Shown: piece by piece, positions 53,764 to 61,662 of the stretch
How the letters are laid out: each line of letters begins with the position of its first letter
How positions within the stretch are numbered: position 1 is the first letter of the stretch
DNA from: an uncultured bacterium
Lineage (GTDB): Bacteria > Planctomycetota > JAJSAM01 > JAJVHW01
NCBI GenBank assembly: GCA_937996235.1
Contig: CALKVK010000038.1
Location: 62,001-126,000, forward strand
Length of the DNA: 64,000 bases
Direction: 5' to 3'
Program-made: the position numbers and the translations under genes
Notes under the pieces: generated by a model
What the model saw: the letters and a program-made list of their open reading frames with translations, nothing else
The model's database searches: none
Told to the model about the DNA's origin: nothing

Positions 53764-54321
53764 TCACGCGAACTCCGGCACGTGGCCGCGCAGTTCGCGC
53801 AAGGCACGGCAGTAGAGCACGCGGACCGCGTTGGCGGAGCGCCCCATCTCCCGGGCGACGTCCGCCACCTCGCGCGCCTCGAGGAGCCGCATGCGGACGA
53901 CGTCGCGGTGGTCGTCGGGCAGGAGCATCACGGCGTTGCGCACGCGGGTCACGATCTCGCTGCGTCCCGCAGCCTCGGAGGGCGTCGTCGCGTGCGCGGG
54001 CGACGGCAGCTCGACCGGCCGCCGCCGCGCCGCGCCGAAGTGGTCCACGGCGTCGCGGATGCGGTTCTCGGCGATCCGGAACACCCAGCCGTAGAAGGCC
54101 GCCGGGGTGTCGCCGTCGAAGGCGTCCAAGCGGCCGTGCACCCCGAGCAGGATGTCCTGCGCGAGGTCCTCGGGTTCCACGCGGGCTCGCAGCGAGACGG
54201 ACATCCGCGCGGCGCACCAGAGCACGACGCGCGGGCGGATGCGCGCGAGCAGCGCCTCGCGCGCGGCGATGTCTCCCTCCCGAGCCGAGCGGAGCGCACG
54301 CAGCGTCTCCTCGGCGGACAC
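53764..54321 (-). CDS. ECF-family RNA polymerase sigma factor
   Basis: The 185-residue protein starts at GTG 54321 (MSAEETLRALRSAREGDIAA). Sigma region 2 is seen in PEDLAQDILLGVHGRLDAF and FYGWVFRIAENRIRDAVDHF. Sigma region 4 is in LLPDDHRDVVRMRLLEAREV and ADVAREMGRSANAVRVLYCR. No anti-sigma factor is encoded beside it; the transmembrane Ser/Thr kinase next door is a possible regulator, as in planctomycete-type ECF/kinase pairs. It is divergent from the lipoprotein gene at 54445. Confidence 0.93.
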   Translation of the reverse strand: MSAEETLRALRSAREGDIAAREALLARIRPRVVLWCAARMSVSLRARVEPEDLAQDILLGVHGRLDAFDGDTPAAFYGWVFRIAENRIRDAVDHFGAARRRPVELPSPAHATTPSEAAGRSEIVTRVRNAVMLLPDDHRDVVRMRLLEAREVADVAREMGRSANAVRVLYCRALRELRGHVPEFA

Positions 54322-54444
54322 GCCGCCATTGTGCCGACACGGTCGCGGCGGCGTCCACTGGCACCCGTCTCGCTCTCCGGCACACCCGCCGGCGCCGGCG
54401 CGCGTGGTAGCCTCGTCCGTCACCGTCCCGAGGAGGAGTTGCCG

Positions 54445-54981
54445 ATGCCGTCCCGTCGCCCGATCGCCGCCGCCTGCGCCCTGCTGGTCCTCGTCACGTC
54501 GCTCGCTCCCGCCTGCTCCACGATGTCCGACGGCGAGCGCAAGACCTGGGGCACGATCGGCGGCGCGCTCGCCGGAGCGGCGGCCGGCGCCGCGATCGGC
54601 GGGAAGAAGAACCGCACGGGCGGTGCGCTCATCGGCGCCGCGGTCGGCGCGGGCATCGGCTATGCGCTCGCGTCGTCGTTCGGCAGCAAGGCGACGCCCG
54701 AGCAGCGCGCGCGGCCGGAGTTCCAGCGCGCGGAGCAGGAGTTCAACCAGGGCAAGCAGGCGCAGGAGTCCGGGCAGCCGGCGCAGGCGATCGAGCACTA
54801 CCAGGCCGCGACGCAGGCCGCGCCCGAGCAGCCGGAGCCCTACGTCAACATGGGCTACGCGTACCTCGACACCGACGACCGCGCGAACGCCGAGGCGAGC
54901 TTCCGCCGCGCGCTCGAGGTGGATCCGTCGAACGCCGAGGCGAAGGCCGGTCTCGAGGCGATGGGCCTGAAGGCCGGGTAA
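54445..54981 (+). CDS. glycine-zipper lipoprotein with TPR repeats
   Basis: The 178-residue protein starts at ATG 54445 behind GAGGAGG. The N-terminus is a lipoprotein-like signal ending SLAPAC, though the lipobox is imperfect. A glycine-zipper region follows (GGALAGAAAGAAIGG and GGALIGAAVGAGIGYAL), of the type that inserts in or spans a membrane. Two TPR motifs are at the C-terminus (QAIEHYQAATQAAPEQPEPY and ANAEASFRRALEVDPSNAEA). It is probably an outer-membrane or envelope scaffold protein. Confidence 0.82.
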   Translation: MPSRRPIAAACALLVLVTSLAPACSTMSDGERKTWGTIGGALAGAAAGAAIGGKKNRTGGALIGAAVGAGIGYALASSFGSKATPEQRARPEFQRAEQEFNQGKQAQESGQPAQAIEHYQAATQAAPEQPEPYVNMGYAYLDTDDRANAEASFRRALEVDPSNAEAKAGLEAMGLKAG

Positions 54982-54991
54982 CCCTCCGCGC

Positions 54992-57817
54992 TCAGTTCGC
55001 GGGCAGCCGCGCGAGCAGCGCCTGCGCCTTCGTGGCGAGCGCCTGGTTCTCGGGCGACGCGTCGCGCTTCGCGTCGTTGACGACGGTCGTGAGCTGGTTG
55101 CGCGCCGTCTCGAGATCGCTCCCGCGGCGGCGCCCCGCGCCGATGCGCGCGGCGGCGGACGCGCCCAGCACGAACTTCGCGCGCGTCGAGCGCGGGATCA
55201 GCAGCAGCGCCACGCGCGCGTCGAGCGTCGCGGCGTCGTAGCCCTTGCGCTCGAGCGCGCCCTCGGCACGCGCGAGCGCCGCGTCGGCGACGCGGCCGCG
55301 CGCCTCGGAAGGCAGCGCGGTCAGGCGCTGGATGTGCTCGGGCGGCCACTCGTCGCCGCCGTTCTTCGCGAGGCCGAGCTTCGCCGCGACGGCGACCGCG
55401 CGCGGCGCCGCGGCGTCGTCGGCCGCGAGTTGGGCGAGCGCCGCCTCGGCGCGCCGCGTCTCGCCGAGCGAGAGGCACGCCTCGGCGAGGTCGAGGACGA
55501 CGCCGACGAGGTCCACGGAGCCGTCGGCCGGGAGCGCGGCCTTCTCGCGCAGGACGAGGTCGAGGTCGTCGCGCGCGCCAGCGTGCTCGCCGGACGTGTC
55601 GCGATCGTGTCCGCGCCGCGCGGTGCGCCGCAGCGTGTCCTCGATGCCGCGCGTCGCCTCGTCGCGCGCCGTGGCGTTGCGCTGCGCGGAGCGGTACGCG
55701 CGCAGCGCGCCCTCGAAGTCGCCCGACGCGACGAGCGCGTCGGCCTGGTCGAGCGCCGCGCGCCCCGCGCTGCGCTCCTCGCGCGCGCGGCGCAGCGCGT
55801 CGACGCGCGTCGTCACGAGCGTCGCGTCGTAGCCGTCGTCGACGCCGAGCGCGGCCGCGGCGGCGGCGCTCCGCAGCGACTCGAGCAGCGCGGCGGCGTC
55901 GTCCAGGCGGCCGTCCTGGCGCTGCGTCTGCGCCGTGTCGAGCGCGGCGCGCACCGCCTCGCGCACGCCGTCGCGCGCGGCGCTGCGCTGCGTGTCGTCG
56001 AAGCCCTCGGCGTCGCGCCGCGCCGCGACGAACTCGGCGAGCGCCTCGACGGGACGTCCCTCGGCGACGAGGCCGCGCGCGCGGGTGAGGGTCGCGTCCA
56101 CGCGCTCACGGCGCACGGCGGCCTCGGCCTCCGCACGCTGCCGCGCCTCCTCGGCGAGGCGCGCCGCCTCGACGCGCGCAGCCGCGCCGGGATCCTGCAC
56201 TGCCCCCGGGTCCTCGGGTTCCGGCGTCGGGATCGGCGGCTCCGGCGCCGGTGCGCTGCCCGACGTCGGCGGCAGTGTCGGCGTCGGCCGCTGCGGACCG
56301 GGATCCGGCGCGGCCGGTCCGGGTCCCGGCTCGGTGGTCGTGTGCTCTCCGGACGTGCGATCCGGTGTCGAGCGGTTGCGCAGCACGAGCACCGCGACGA
56401 CGGCCGCGGCCGCCACGACGACCACCGCCGCGATCGCGATGAACAGCCCCGCGCGCGACGGCGGCGGCGCGGGCGCCACGGCCGTCGCCTCGGGGCGCCG
56501 GTCGAAGTGCTGCGTCGGCGCCGGCTGCGCTGTCGGTTCGCGCGGAGACGCCGTCGGCGGACGGTTCTCCGGCGCCGCGTGCGTGTCGCCGCGGCCGCGC
56601 GGCGGCGCAACGCTCGACGACGCGGCGCGGGAGGCAGGCTGCGCGCGGATGTCGCGCGTCGCGTCCTCGTCGAGCGCGTCGAGCTGCGCCTCGTGCGCGG
56701 GGAGCGCGGCGCGGCACGCCTCGAGCTGTGCCAGCAGCGCGCCCGCGTTCGGGAAGCGCGCGGTGGGCTCGGGCTCGAGGCAGCGCCGGATGACCTCCGC
56801 GGTCGCCTCGCTCACGCCCGCCCGCAGCTCGCGGATCGGCTTGTACTCGCCGTTCACCGTCTTCAGGATCGCGGCCATCGGCGTCGGACCGCTGAACGGC
56901 GACTCGCCCGCGAGCAGCGCGTGCAGCGTCGCGCCCATGCCGAACACGTCCGATGCGCGCGACGCGGGCGCGCGGCCGTCGGCCTGCTCCGGCGCCATGA
57001 AGCCGGGCGAGCCCATGGTGCCGGGCACCGCGGTCACGCTGCCCGTGCTCGTCTCGTTGCGTGCGAGTCCGAGGTCCGCGAGCTTCGCCGCCGCGAGCAG
57101 CGGCGCGCCGTCCGCGCCCGTCGGCAGGAGCACGTTGTCGGGCTTCACGTCGCGGTGGACGATGCCCGCCTCGTGCGCGACCGCGAGCCCGCGCGTCGCC
57201 GCGATGCAGACGTCGAGCGCCTCGCGCTCGGAGACGCGCTGCCCCGTGCGGCGGTGCGCGTCGAGCCACGCGTACGCGGACGTGCCGCGCACGTACTCCA
57301 TCACGATGTAGTGCAGCCCGGTCGCCTCGTCGCGGTCCACGTCGAGCACGCTGACGAGGTGGTCGGAGCGCAACTGCGCCGCGAGCCGCGCCTCGCGCAG
57401 GAAGCGCTGCACGTGCTGCGCCTCGTCGCGCGTCGCGCCCTGCACGGCGAGGATCTTCACCGCGACCTCGATGCCGAGCCGCGGGTGCACGCCGAAGTAG
57501 ACGACGCCCATGCCGCCGCGGCCGAGCCGCGCGAGCAGCACCATGCGCCCGATGGCCGGGTGCTCGCGTCCGCGGAAGCGCACGAGCTCGGCGCGCGCGA
57601 GGATCGCGTCGCCCGAGACGTCCGCCGGCTCGACCGAGAGCTTGTCGATGCGGATGCTGACGTCGGAGGTCGTCGGCTCGTCGGCTGCGGCCGGCGACGG
57701 CAGCGCGCCGCCGCGCTCGGCGCCGCACGACGGGCACACGCGCGCGCCCGACGCGACGCGGCGTCCGCAGGTCTCGCAGAGCGGGCCGCCTTCGCCGGCC
57801 GGTCGCGTGCCGCTCAC
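54992..57817 (-). CDS. Ser/Thr protein kinase with zinc ribbon, TM segment and TPR-like C-terminus
   Basis: The 941-residue protein starts at GTG 57817. The N-terminal zinc ribbon has Cys14, Cys17, Cys28 and Cys31. The kinase domain has RLGRGGMGVVYFG, VAVKIL, HRDVKPDN, and DLGLAR in place of DFGLAR. A Pro/Arg-rich linker leads to one transmembrane segment near 447-470 (LFIAIAAVVVVAAAAVVAVL). The outer part is a Pro-rich stretch and about 380 residues of Ala/Arg-rich helical repeats. It is convergent with the lipoprotein gene, 10 bases apart. The Leu in DLG is tolerated in many bacterial kinases, so activity is likely. Confidence 0.92.
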   Translation of the reverse strand: MSGTRPAGEGGPLCETCGRRVASGARVCPSCGAERGGALPSPAAADEPTTSDVSIRIDKLSVEPADVSGDAILARAELVRFRGREHPAIGRMVLLARLGRGGMGVVYFGVHPRLGIEVAVKILAVQGATRDEAQHVQRFLREARLAAQLRSDHLVSVLDVDRDEATGLHYIVMEYVRGTSAYAWLDAHRRTGQRVSEREALDVCIAATRGLAVAHEAGIVHRDVKPDNVLLPTGADGAPLLAAAKLADLGLARNETSTGSVTAVPGTMGSPGFMAPEQADGRAPASRASDVFGMGATLHALLAGESPFSGPTPMAAILKTVNGEYKPIRELRAGVSEATAEVIRRCLEPEPTARFPNAGALLAQLEACRAALPAHEAQLDALDEDATRDIRAQPASRAASSSVAPPRGRGDTHAAPENRPPTASPREPTAQPAPTQHFDRRPEATAVAPAPPPSRAGLFIAIAAVVVVAAAAVVAVLVLRNRSTPDRTSGEHTTTEPGPGPAAPDPGPQRPTPTLPPTSGSAPAPEPPIPTPEPEDPGAVQDPGAAARVEAARLAEEARQRAEAEAAVRRERVDATLTRARGLVAEGRPVEALAEFVAARRDAEGFDDTQRSAARDGVREAVRAALDTAQTQRQDGRLDDAAALLESLRSAAAAAALGVDDGYDATLVTTRVDALRRAREERSAGRAALDQADALVASGDFEGALRAYRSAQRNATARDEATRGIEDTLRRTARRGHDRDTSGEHAGARDDLDLVLREKAALPADGSVDLVGVVLDLAEACLSLGETRRAEAALAQLAADDAAAPRAVAVAAKLGLAKNGGDEWPPEHIQRLTALPSEARGRVADAALARAEGALERKGYDAATLDARVALLLIPRSTRAKFVLGASAAARIGAGRRRGSDLETARNQLTTVVNDAKRDASPENQALATKAQALLARLPAN

Positions 57818-57956
57818 GCGCGCAGCTCCGACGCGCCCGCCGCAGCCGTCCGCGCACCCGCGGCCGGCGTCACGCGCACCTCCCGAAGCCCGCCCGTCGG
57901 CGTCCGCGCGAACCCCACGGGCGAACTGTACCAGCCGCGCGGGGGCGCGGCGCGGG

Positions 57957-60197
57957 TCACGCGAGGAAGGCCGAGCCGAGCTGGTAGACGGCGAGGCTCG
58001 CGACGTACGCGAGCGCCGTGTACGCGACGAACAGCGCGACCGGCCAGCGCCACGACCCCGTCTCGCGCCGCAGGACGGCGAGGGTGGACATGCACTGGAG
58101 CGCGATCACGTAGAAGACCATCAGCGAGATGCCCGAGAGCGGGGTGAACACGTGGCGCCCGTCGGGCCAGCGGTCGGCGGCCATGCTCTCGCGCAGGGGC
58201 GTGCTCTCCTCGTCGGCGTCGTCGCCGACGGCGTAGATGACGCCGAGCGTCGGCACGAAGACCTCGCGGGCCGCGAACGAGCCGAGGATCGCGACGCCGA
58301 TCTTCCAGTCGAAGCCGAGCGGCTCGATCAGGGGCTCGATGAGGCGGCCCGTGCGTCCGATGTAGCTGCCGCGCAGGCGCTCCGACGACTCCTCGAACCG
58401 CAGCTCCTCGAGCCGCACTGCGAGCGGCTCGCGCGCGGCGTCGTCCTCCGGGATCGACGCGAGCGCGCGCTCGACGCTCGCCGTCTCCTGCGCGTAGTCG
58501 CGCGAGAGCGGGACGTCGCGCGGGAACTCGAGCGCGCCCCACAGGAGCATCATCAGCACGAGGATCACGGGCCCCGCACCGGCGACGAACGACCACGTCC
58601 GGCGCGCCGTGTTGTAGGTGATGCTGCGCAGCGACGGCCGGCGGTACGGCGGCAGCTCGAGCAGCAGCGGGCTGCGTGCGCCGCTGAGGAGCGTGCGCTG
58701 CAGCACCTTCGCGGCGAGCGCCGCCACGACGACGCCGACCAGGTACATCGCGAGCACCACCATCGCCTGCACCCAGTCGGCGGTCGCCGCGAACACGGCG
58801 CCGACGACCACCAGGTACACGGGGAGCCGCGCCTGGCAGGACATCAGCGGCACGAGCGCCATCGTGAGCATGCGGTCGCGCCGGTTCTCGATCGTGCGCG
58901 TCGCGAGGATGGCCGGGATCGCGCACGCGAAGCCCGAGAGCAGCGGCAGGAACGCGCGCCCGGGGAGCCCGAACGCGCCCATCAGCCGGTCGAGCAGGAA
59001 CGCGGCCCGTGCCAGGTAGCCCGTGTCCTCGAGGGCCTCGAGGAGCAGGAAGAGCACCGCGATCTGCGGCACGAACACGAGGAACGCGCCGAATCCGGCG
59101 ACGACGCCGTCCTTCACGAAGTCCGCGAGCGTGCCGCCGCCGAGGTGCGCGTGCAGCCACGAGCCGACGGCCTTGACGAGGCCCTCGACGAGATCCATCG
59201 CCGGCGCGGCGCCCGAGAAGATCGCGAGGAAGACCAGCAGGAACACGGAGACGAGCACGAGCGAGCCGGTGAGCGGGTGCGTGAGGACGCGGTCGAGGCG
59301 CGCCTGCCACGGGGTCTGGTCCTGCACGCGGACGATGACGTCCGCGACGAGCCGCTCGATCGCGGCGTAGCGCGCTTCGGTCGAGCACGTCGCCACGTCG
59401 ACGCCGGAGGCCTCGACGCGTGCGCGCGCGGCGGCGATCTCGTCGGCGAGCGCGGTCGCCTCGGGCGTGTCCTCCGCGCGGAGCGCGGCGAGCGCCTCGG
59501 TGGCGAGCGTCGCCGAGGAGAGCAGCAGTGCGGCGCGGCGCTCGCCGGTGCCCGGGGCGATCGGCCGGTCGGCGACGCGCGGGGCGAGCGCGCGCGCGGC
59601 GTCGCGCACGGCGGCCGGCAGGTCGAGCTCGAGACGGCGCCCCGCCCCGCCGCCCGCGAGGACGGCCTGGATCAGCTCCTCGCGGCCCTGGCGCGTGCGC
59701 GCGCACGTCGGAACGACCGGCACGCCGAGGCGCTCGGCGAGCCGCTCGACGTCGATGCGCGTGCCGGCCGCGACGGCCATGTCGAACTGGTTCAGCGCGA
59801 CGACGACGCGGCGCCCCGTCTCGATGACCTGCGTGACGAGCAGCAGGCTGCGCTCGAGGTTCGTGGCGTCGGCCACGACCACGACCACGTCCGGCGGCGA
59901 CGCGTCCGGGCCCGCGCCGACGATCTCGTCGCGCGCGACGCGCTCGTCCGGCGAGCGCGGGGCGAGGCTGTAGCAGCCCGGCAGGTCCACGACCTCGAGC
60001 GCGCCGCCGGCGACCGGCACGCGCCCGACGACCCGCTCGACGGTGATGCCCGGGTAGTTGCCGACCTTCTGGCGCATCCCGGTCAGCGCGTTGAAGAGCG
60101 ACGTCTTCCCGACGTTCGGGTTCCCGCAGAGCGCCACGCGGCGCGGGATCCGCGTCAGTGACCCGAGGCCGACGACCGACTGCGCCGTTGCGCTCAC
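57957..60197 (-). CDS. feoB: ferrous iron transporter FeoB
   Basis: The 746-residue protein starts at GTG 60197, overlapping the feoA stop by 4 bases. The N-terminal GTPase has G1 GNPNVGKTSLFNALTG, G3 VVDLPGCYSL and G4 NQFD. The membrane part has the two gate regions, with LSGFACAIPAILATRTIENR including a Cys near the pore. Length is normal. It imports Fe2+ over the inner membrane. Confidence 0.96.
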   Translation of the reverse strand: MSATAQSVVGLGSLTRIPRRVALCGNPNVGKTSLFNALTGMRQKVGNYPGITVERVVGRVPVAGGALEVVDLPGCYSLAPRSPDERVARDEIVGAGPDASPPDVVVVVADATNLERSLLLVTQVIETGRRVVVALNQFDMAVAAGTRIDVERLAERLGVPVVPTCARTRQGREELIQAVLAGGGAGRRLELDLPAAVRDAARALAPRVADRPIAPGTGERRAALLLSSATLATEALAALRAEDTPEATALADEIAAARARVEASGVDVATCSTEARYAAIERLVADVIVRVQDQTPWQARLDRVLTHPLTGSLVLVSVFLLVFLAIFSGAAPAMDLVEGLVKAVGSWLHAHLGGGTLADFVKDGVVAGFGAFLVFVPQIAVLFLLLEALEDTGYLARAAFLLDRLMGAFGLPGRAFLPLLSGFACAIPAILATRTIENRRDRMLTMALVPLMSCQARLPVYLVVVGAVFAATADWVQAMVVLAMYLVGVVVAALAAKVLQRTLLSGARSPLLLELPPYRRPSLRSITYNTARRTWSFVAGAGPVILVLMMLLWGALEFPRDVPLSRDYAQETASVERALASIPEDDAAREPLAVRLEELRFEESSERLRGSYIGRTGRLIEPLIEPLGFDWKIGVAILGSFAAREVFVPTLGVIYAVGDDADEESTPLRESMAADRWPDGRHVFTPLSGISLMVFYVIALQCMSTLAVLRRETGSWRWPVALFVAYTALAYVASLAVYQLGSAFLA

Positions 60198-60439
60198 GCG
60201 CGCGCCTCCGGCTCTTGGAGCGCGCCGATCTCGATGCAGCGCGCCTCGTCTACCCGGACCGCGAACGCGCCGCTGCGGACGCGCACGTGGAGCGGGTCGC
60301 CGAGCGGCGCACGGCGGACGAGCCGGACGCGCGTGCCGCGCGTGAAACCGAGCTCGGCGAGGCGCTCGCGGAGCTGCGGCTCGCCGTGGAGTGCCACGAC
60401 GAGCGCGAGACCGCCGACGGGGAGCTGATCGAGGGTCAC
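60194..60439 (-). CDS. feoA: FeoA small SH3-like protein
   Basis: The 81-residue protein from GTG 60439 has the FeoA pattern LDQLPVGGLALVVAL, RERLAELGFTRGTRVRLVRR, and ends near GALQEPEARA. An AAGGA site lies upstream at a proper distance. An ATG at 60493 would add 18 residues with no family support. FeoA supports FeoB function. Confidence 0.9.
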   Translation of the reverse strand: MTLDQLPVGGLALVVALHGEPQLRERLAELGFTRGTRVRLVRRAPLGDPLHVRVRSGAFAVRVDEARCIEIGALQEPEARA

Positions 60440-60645
60440 ACGGGGTCCTTGTTGAAACTCCGTCTCAGTTACACGGCGGCCCGCGCCGGGCATACATCTT
60501 TGCGTGCGTCGCGCGGACGGCGCGCTGCGTGCGTGCGTCCGGTCACGGACCGACCCCGCGCGAGACGGGCGGGCTTCGCCGCCCGCGCGCCCCGACAGCC
60601 CGGGGCTTCGTTCGCGGACGCGCAGGACCGGGGCACGATCGGGCC

Positions 60646-61662
60646 GTGCGCGCCCCGCCGCCCCTGACGCTCCGCGGCCGCGACCCCGCCCGCGCCGTGA
60701 CCTTCCCGAACGGGATGCTGCTCGCGCCGATGGAGGGCATCACCGACCGCTGCTTCCGCGACATGGTGCTCGCGCTCGGTCACGCCGGGGGCGCCTGCAC
60801 CGAGTTCCGCCGCGTGAGCGTGGCACCGCTGCCGCGGAAGGTGTTCCGGCGCGAGGAGCTGTCGCCCACGCGGCAGCCGCCGGTGGGCGTGCAGATCATG
60901 GCCCCCGGCGTCGAGCACGTCGCGCGCACCGTGCAGAACGCCGAGGCGTGCGGCGCGCCGTGGATCGACCTGAACTTCGGCTGCCCCGTGAAGCGCGTGT
61001 TCTCGAAGTGCGCGGGCTCCGCCCTGCTCGCGACGCCGACGCTGCTCGGGGCGATCGTGGCCGAGACGGTCGCGGCGACCGGGCTGCCCGTCACGGCGAA
61101 GATCCGCGCGGGCGTGGACGACGACGCGCTGCTCGACGACGTCCTCGACGCGTGCGCCGACGCCGGCGCGGCGGGCGTCATCCTGCACGCACGGCTGCGG
61201 CGCGACGCGTACTCCGTCCCTGCGCGCTGGGAGTGGATCGCGCGTGCGGTCGAGCGGCTGCGTCCGCGTGGCGTCGCGCTGATCGGCAACGGCGGCGTGG
61301 ACACCGCTGCCGATGTGGAGCGCATGCGCAGGGCGACCGGCTGCGACGCCGTGATGATCGGCCGCGGGGCGTTCGCGGACCCGTGGATCTTCCGCGTCGC
61401 CGCGGGCGGTCCGCCCGCGAGCTACGCCGAGGCGCACGCGTTCGCGCAGCGCTACTTCGATGCGCTGTGCCCGCCGGGCGGCGCGGCCGCGCCCCTCGCC
61501 CGCATGAAGCAACTGCTGCGCGCGCTCCGCGCGGGCGGCTTCGACGCGGTCGTCGCGCCCGACCTCCCCGCCCTCCTGCGCGAGCGCGACCCCGGCGTCG
61601 TCCGGACGTGGCTCGCGAACCACGCCCCGGTGGGCCGTGTTCCGGCGGCCGGACCCGCATGA
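60646..61662 (+). CDS. tRNA-dihydrouridine synthase
   Basis: The 338-residue TIM-barrel flavoenzyme starts at GTG 60646. Family signatures are LLAPMEGITDRCFRDMV, GVQIMAPGVEHVARTV, WIDLNFGCPVKRVFSKCAGS (the GCP cysteine is the catalytic acid), LPVTAKIRAGVDD, LIGNGGVDTAADVERMRRAT and VMIGRGAFADPWIF. It reduces uridine in tRNA to dihydrouridine using FMN and NADPH. Which of the Dus subfamilies it belongs to is not clear. The next gene's ATG overlaps its stop by 4 bases. Confidence 0.94.
   Translation: MRAPPPLTLRGRDPARAVTFPNGMLLAPMEGITDRCFRDMVLALGHAGGACTEFRRVSVAPLPRKVFRREELSPTRQPPVGVQIMAPGVEHVARTVQNAEACGAPWIDLNFGCPVKRVFSKCAGSALLATPTLLGAIVAETVAATGLPVTAKIRAGVDDDALLDDVLDACADAGAAGVILHARLRRDAYSVPARWEWIARAVERLRPRGVALIGNGGVDTAADVERMRRATGCDAVMIGRGAFADPWIFRVAAGGPPASYAEAHAFAQRYFDALCPPGGAAAPLARMKQLLRALRAGGFDAVVAPDLPALLRERDPGVVRTWLANHAPVGRVPAAGPA

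Noticed and set aside
60456..60470. AACT-N7-AGTT partial palindrome before feoA, possible Fur/DtxR site
   Set aside because: Only the outer four bases on each side pair. Too weak to call an iron-regulator box without a genome-wide motif.
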